A stretch of 64,000 nt of DNA from an uncultured Bacilli bacterium. Its GTDB lineage: Bacteria; Bacillota_I; Bacilli_A; RF39; UBA660. A program made the position numbers and the translations under genes. Below, piece by piece: positions 63,926-64,000 of this stretch. Within the stretch, counting starts at the first letter, position 1. Every line of letters begins with the position of its first letter. The stretch is taken from contig CAKOOU010000001.1 in the NCBI GenBank assembly GCA_934098455.1, positions 202,542 through 266,541 on the forward strand, read 5' to 3'. Under the pieces are notes generated by a model that ran no database searches, was not told the origin of the DNA, and saw only the letters and a program-made list of their open reading frames with translations.

Positions 63926-64000
63926 GCACTTAACGAAGAAGTGCGAAATGATCTTTGAAAACTAAGTAAAAAGAATTTGAGTAAATTTTGGCTAGTATCA
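63926..64000 (+). other. rRNA operon leader; 16S rRNA gene expected just outside
   Basis: GCACTT / AAGTGC (63926-63931 with 63939-63944) forms a small hairpin. TGATCTTTGAAAACT (63949-63963) matches the antitermination boxA-like leader found before Bacillota 16S genes. The 16S 5' end is not reached within the window. Confidence 0.75.

Overview
The window is very AT-rich (roughly three quarters A+T). It carries Gram-positive signals: strong GGAGG-type ribosome binding sites, a CIRCE/HrcA operator, a TagO-type wall-polymer initiator, a type VII (WXG100/EssC) secretion locus and a Bacillus-like tRNA-Glu plus rRNA leader. TGA acts as a normal stop (for example the genes ending at 17185, 29211 and 35463). 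This fits a low-GC Bacillota/Bacilli-related bacterium with a cell wall, possibly one of the reduced-genome gut lineages near Mycoplasmatota. The exact lineage is an inference.

Layout. 1-7131 holds envelope and housekeeping genes: a partial Ig-like surface protein, a Lys-rich membrane protein, a beta-helix membrane protein, a ClpB lacking its N-domain under CIRCE control, a TetR regulator with candidate operators, HisRS and a leaderless RluA-type pseudouridine synthase. 7205-17436 is a compact type VII secretion region: a coiled-coil membrane protein, a DUF1292 protein, two small helical proteins, two cell-wall hydrolases with WXG100-like heads (CHAP and LysM-SleB types), two WXG100 proteins, EssC and an EsaB/YukD ubiquitin-like protein. 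Three promoters in this stretch and at tagO share a TGTWAA direct repeat resembling the WalR box next to an extended -10.

17574-62984 is a surface-polysaccharide or teichoic-acid-like locus of about 45 kb. It contains TagO, a phosphoglycerol-transferase-like enzyme, many GT2/GT4/GT32 glycosyltransferases, a TagGH/Wzm-Wzt-type ABC exporter, a Wzx-type flippase, three large GT-C-like membrane proteins, a DPPR-synthase-like UbiA protein, an FdtA-FdtB-RmlA-RmlB set for a dTDP-3-amino-3,6-dideoxyhexose, a LicD/aminotransferase/cytidylyltransferase module, UDP-GlcNAc 2-epimerase, and a 1080-residue fusion of a Wzy-like polymerase, a GT4 enzyme and a TagA/WecG enzyme. TagO, the epimerase and the TagA domain together could build a ManNAc-GlcNAc linkage unit. 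A scar at about 30.1-32.0 kb holds a decayed ISL3 transposase and a chimeric junction between a truncated GHMP kinase and a truncated FAD oxidoreductase.

59435-60227 holds two tandem ~380-bp copies of an arrangement resembling a type I toxin-antitoxin locus: a 24-residue hydrophobic peptide on the minus strand opposed by a short plus-strand RNA with its own promoter and terminator. The window ends with an FMN-reductase-like gene, tRNA-Glu(CTC), tandem rRNA promoters and the leader of an rRNA operon whose 16S gene lies just outside.
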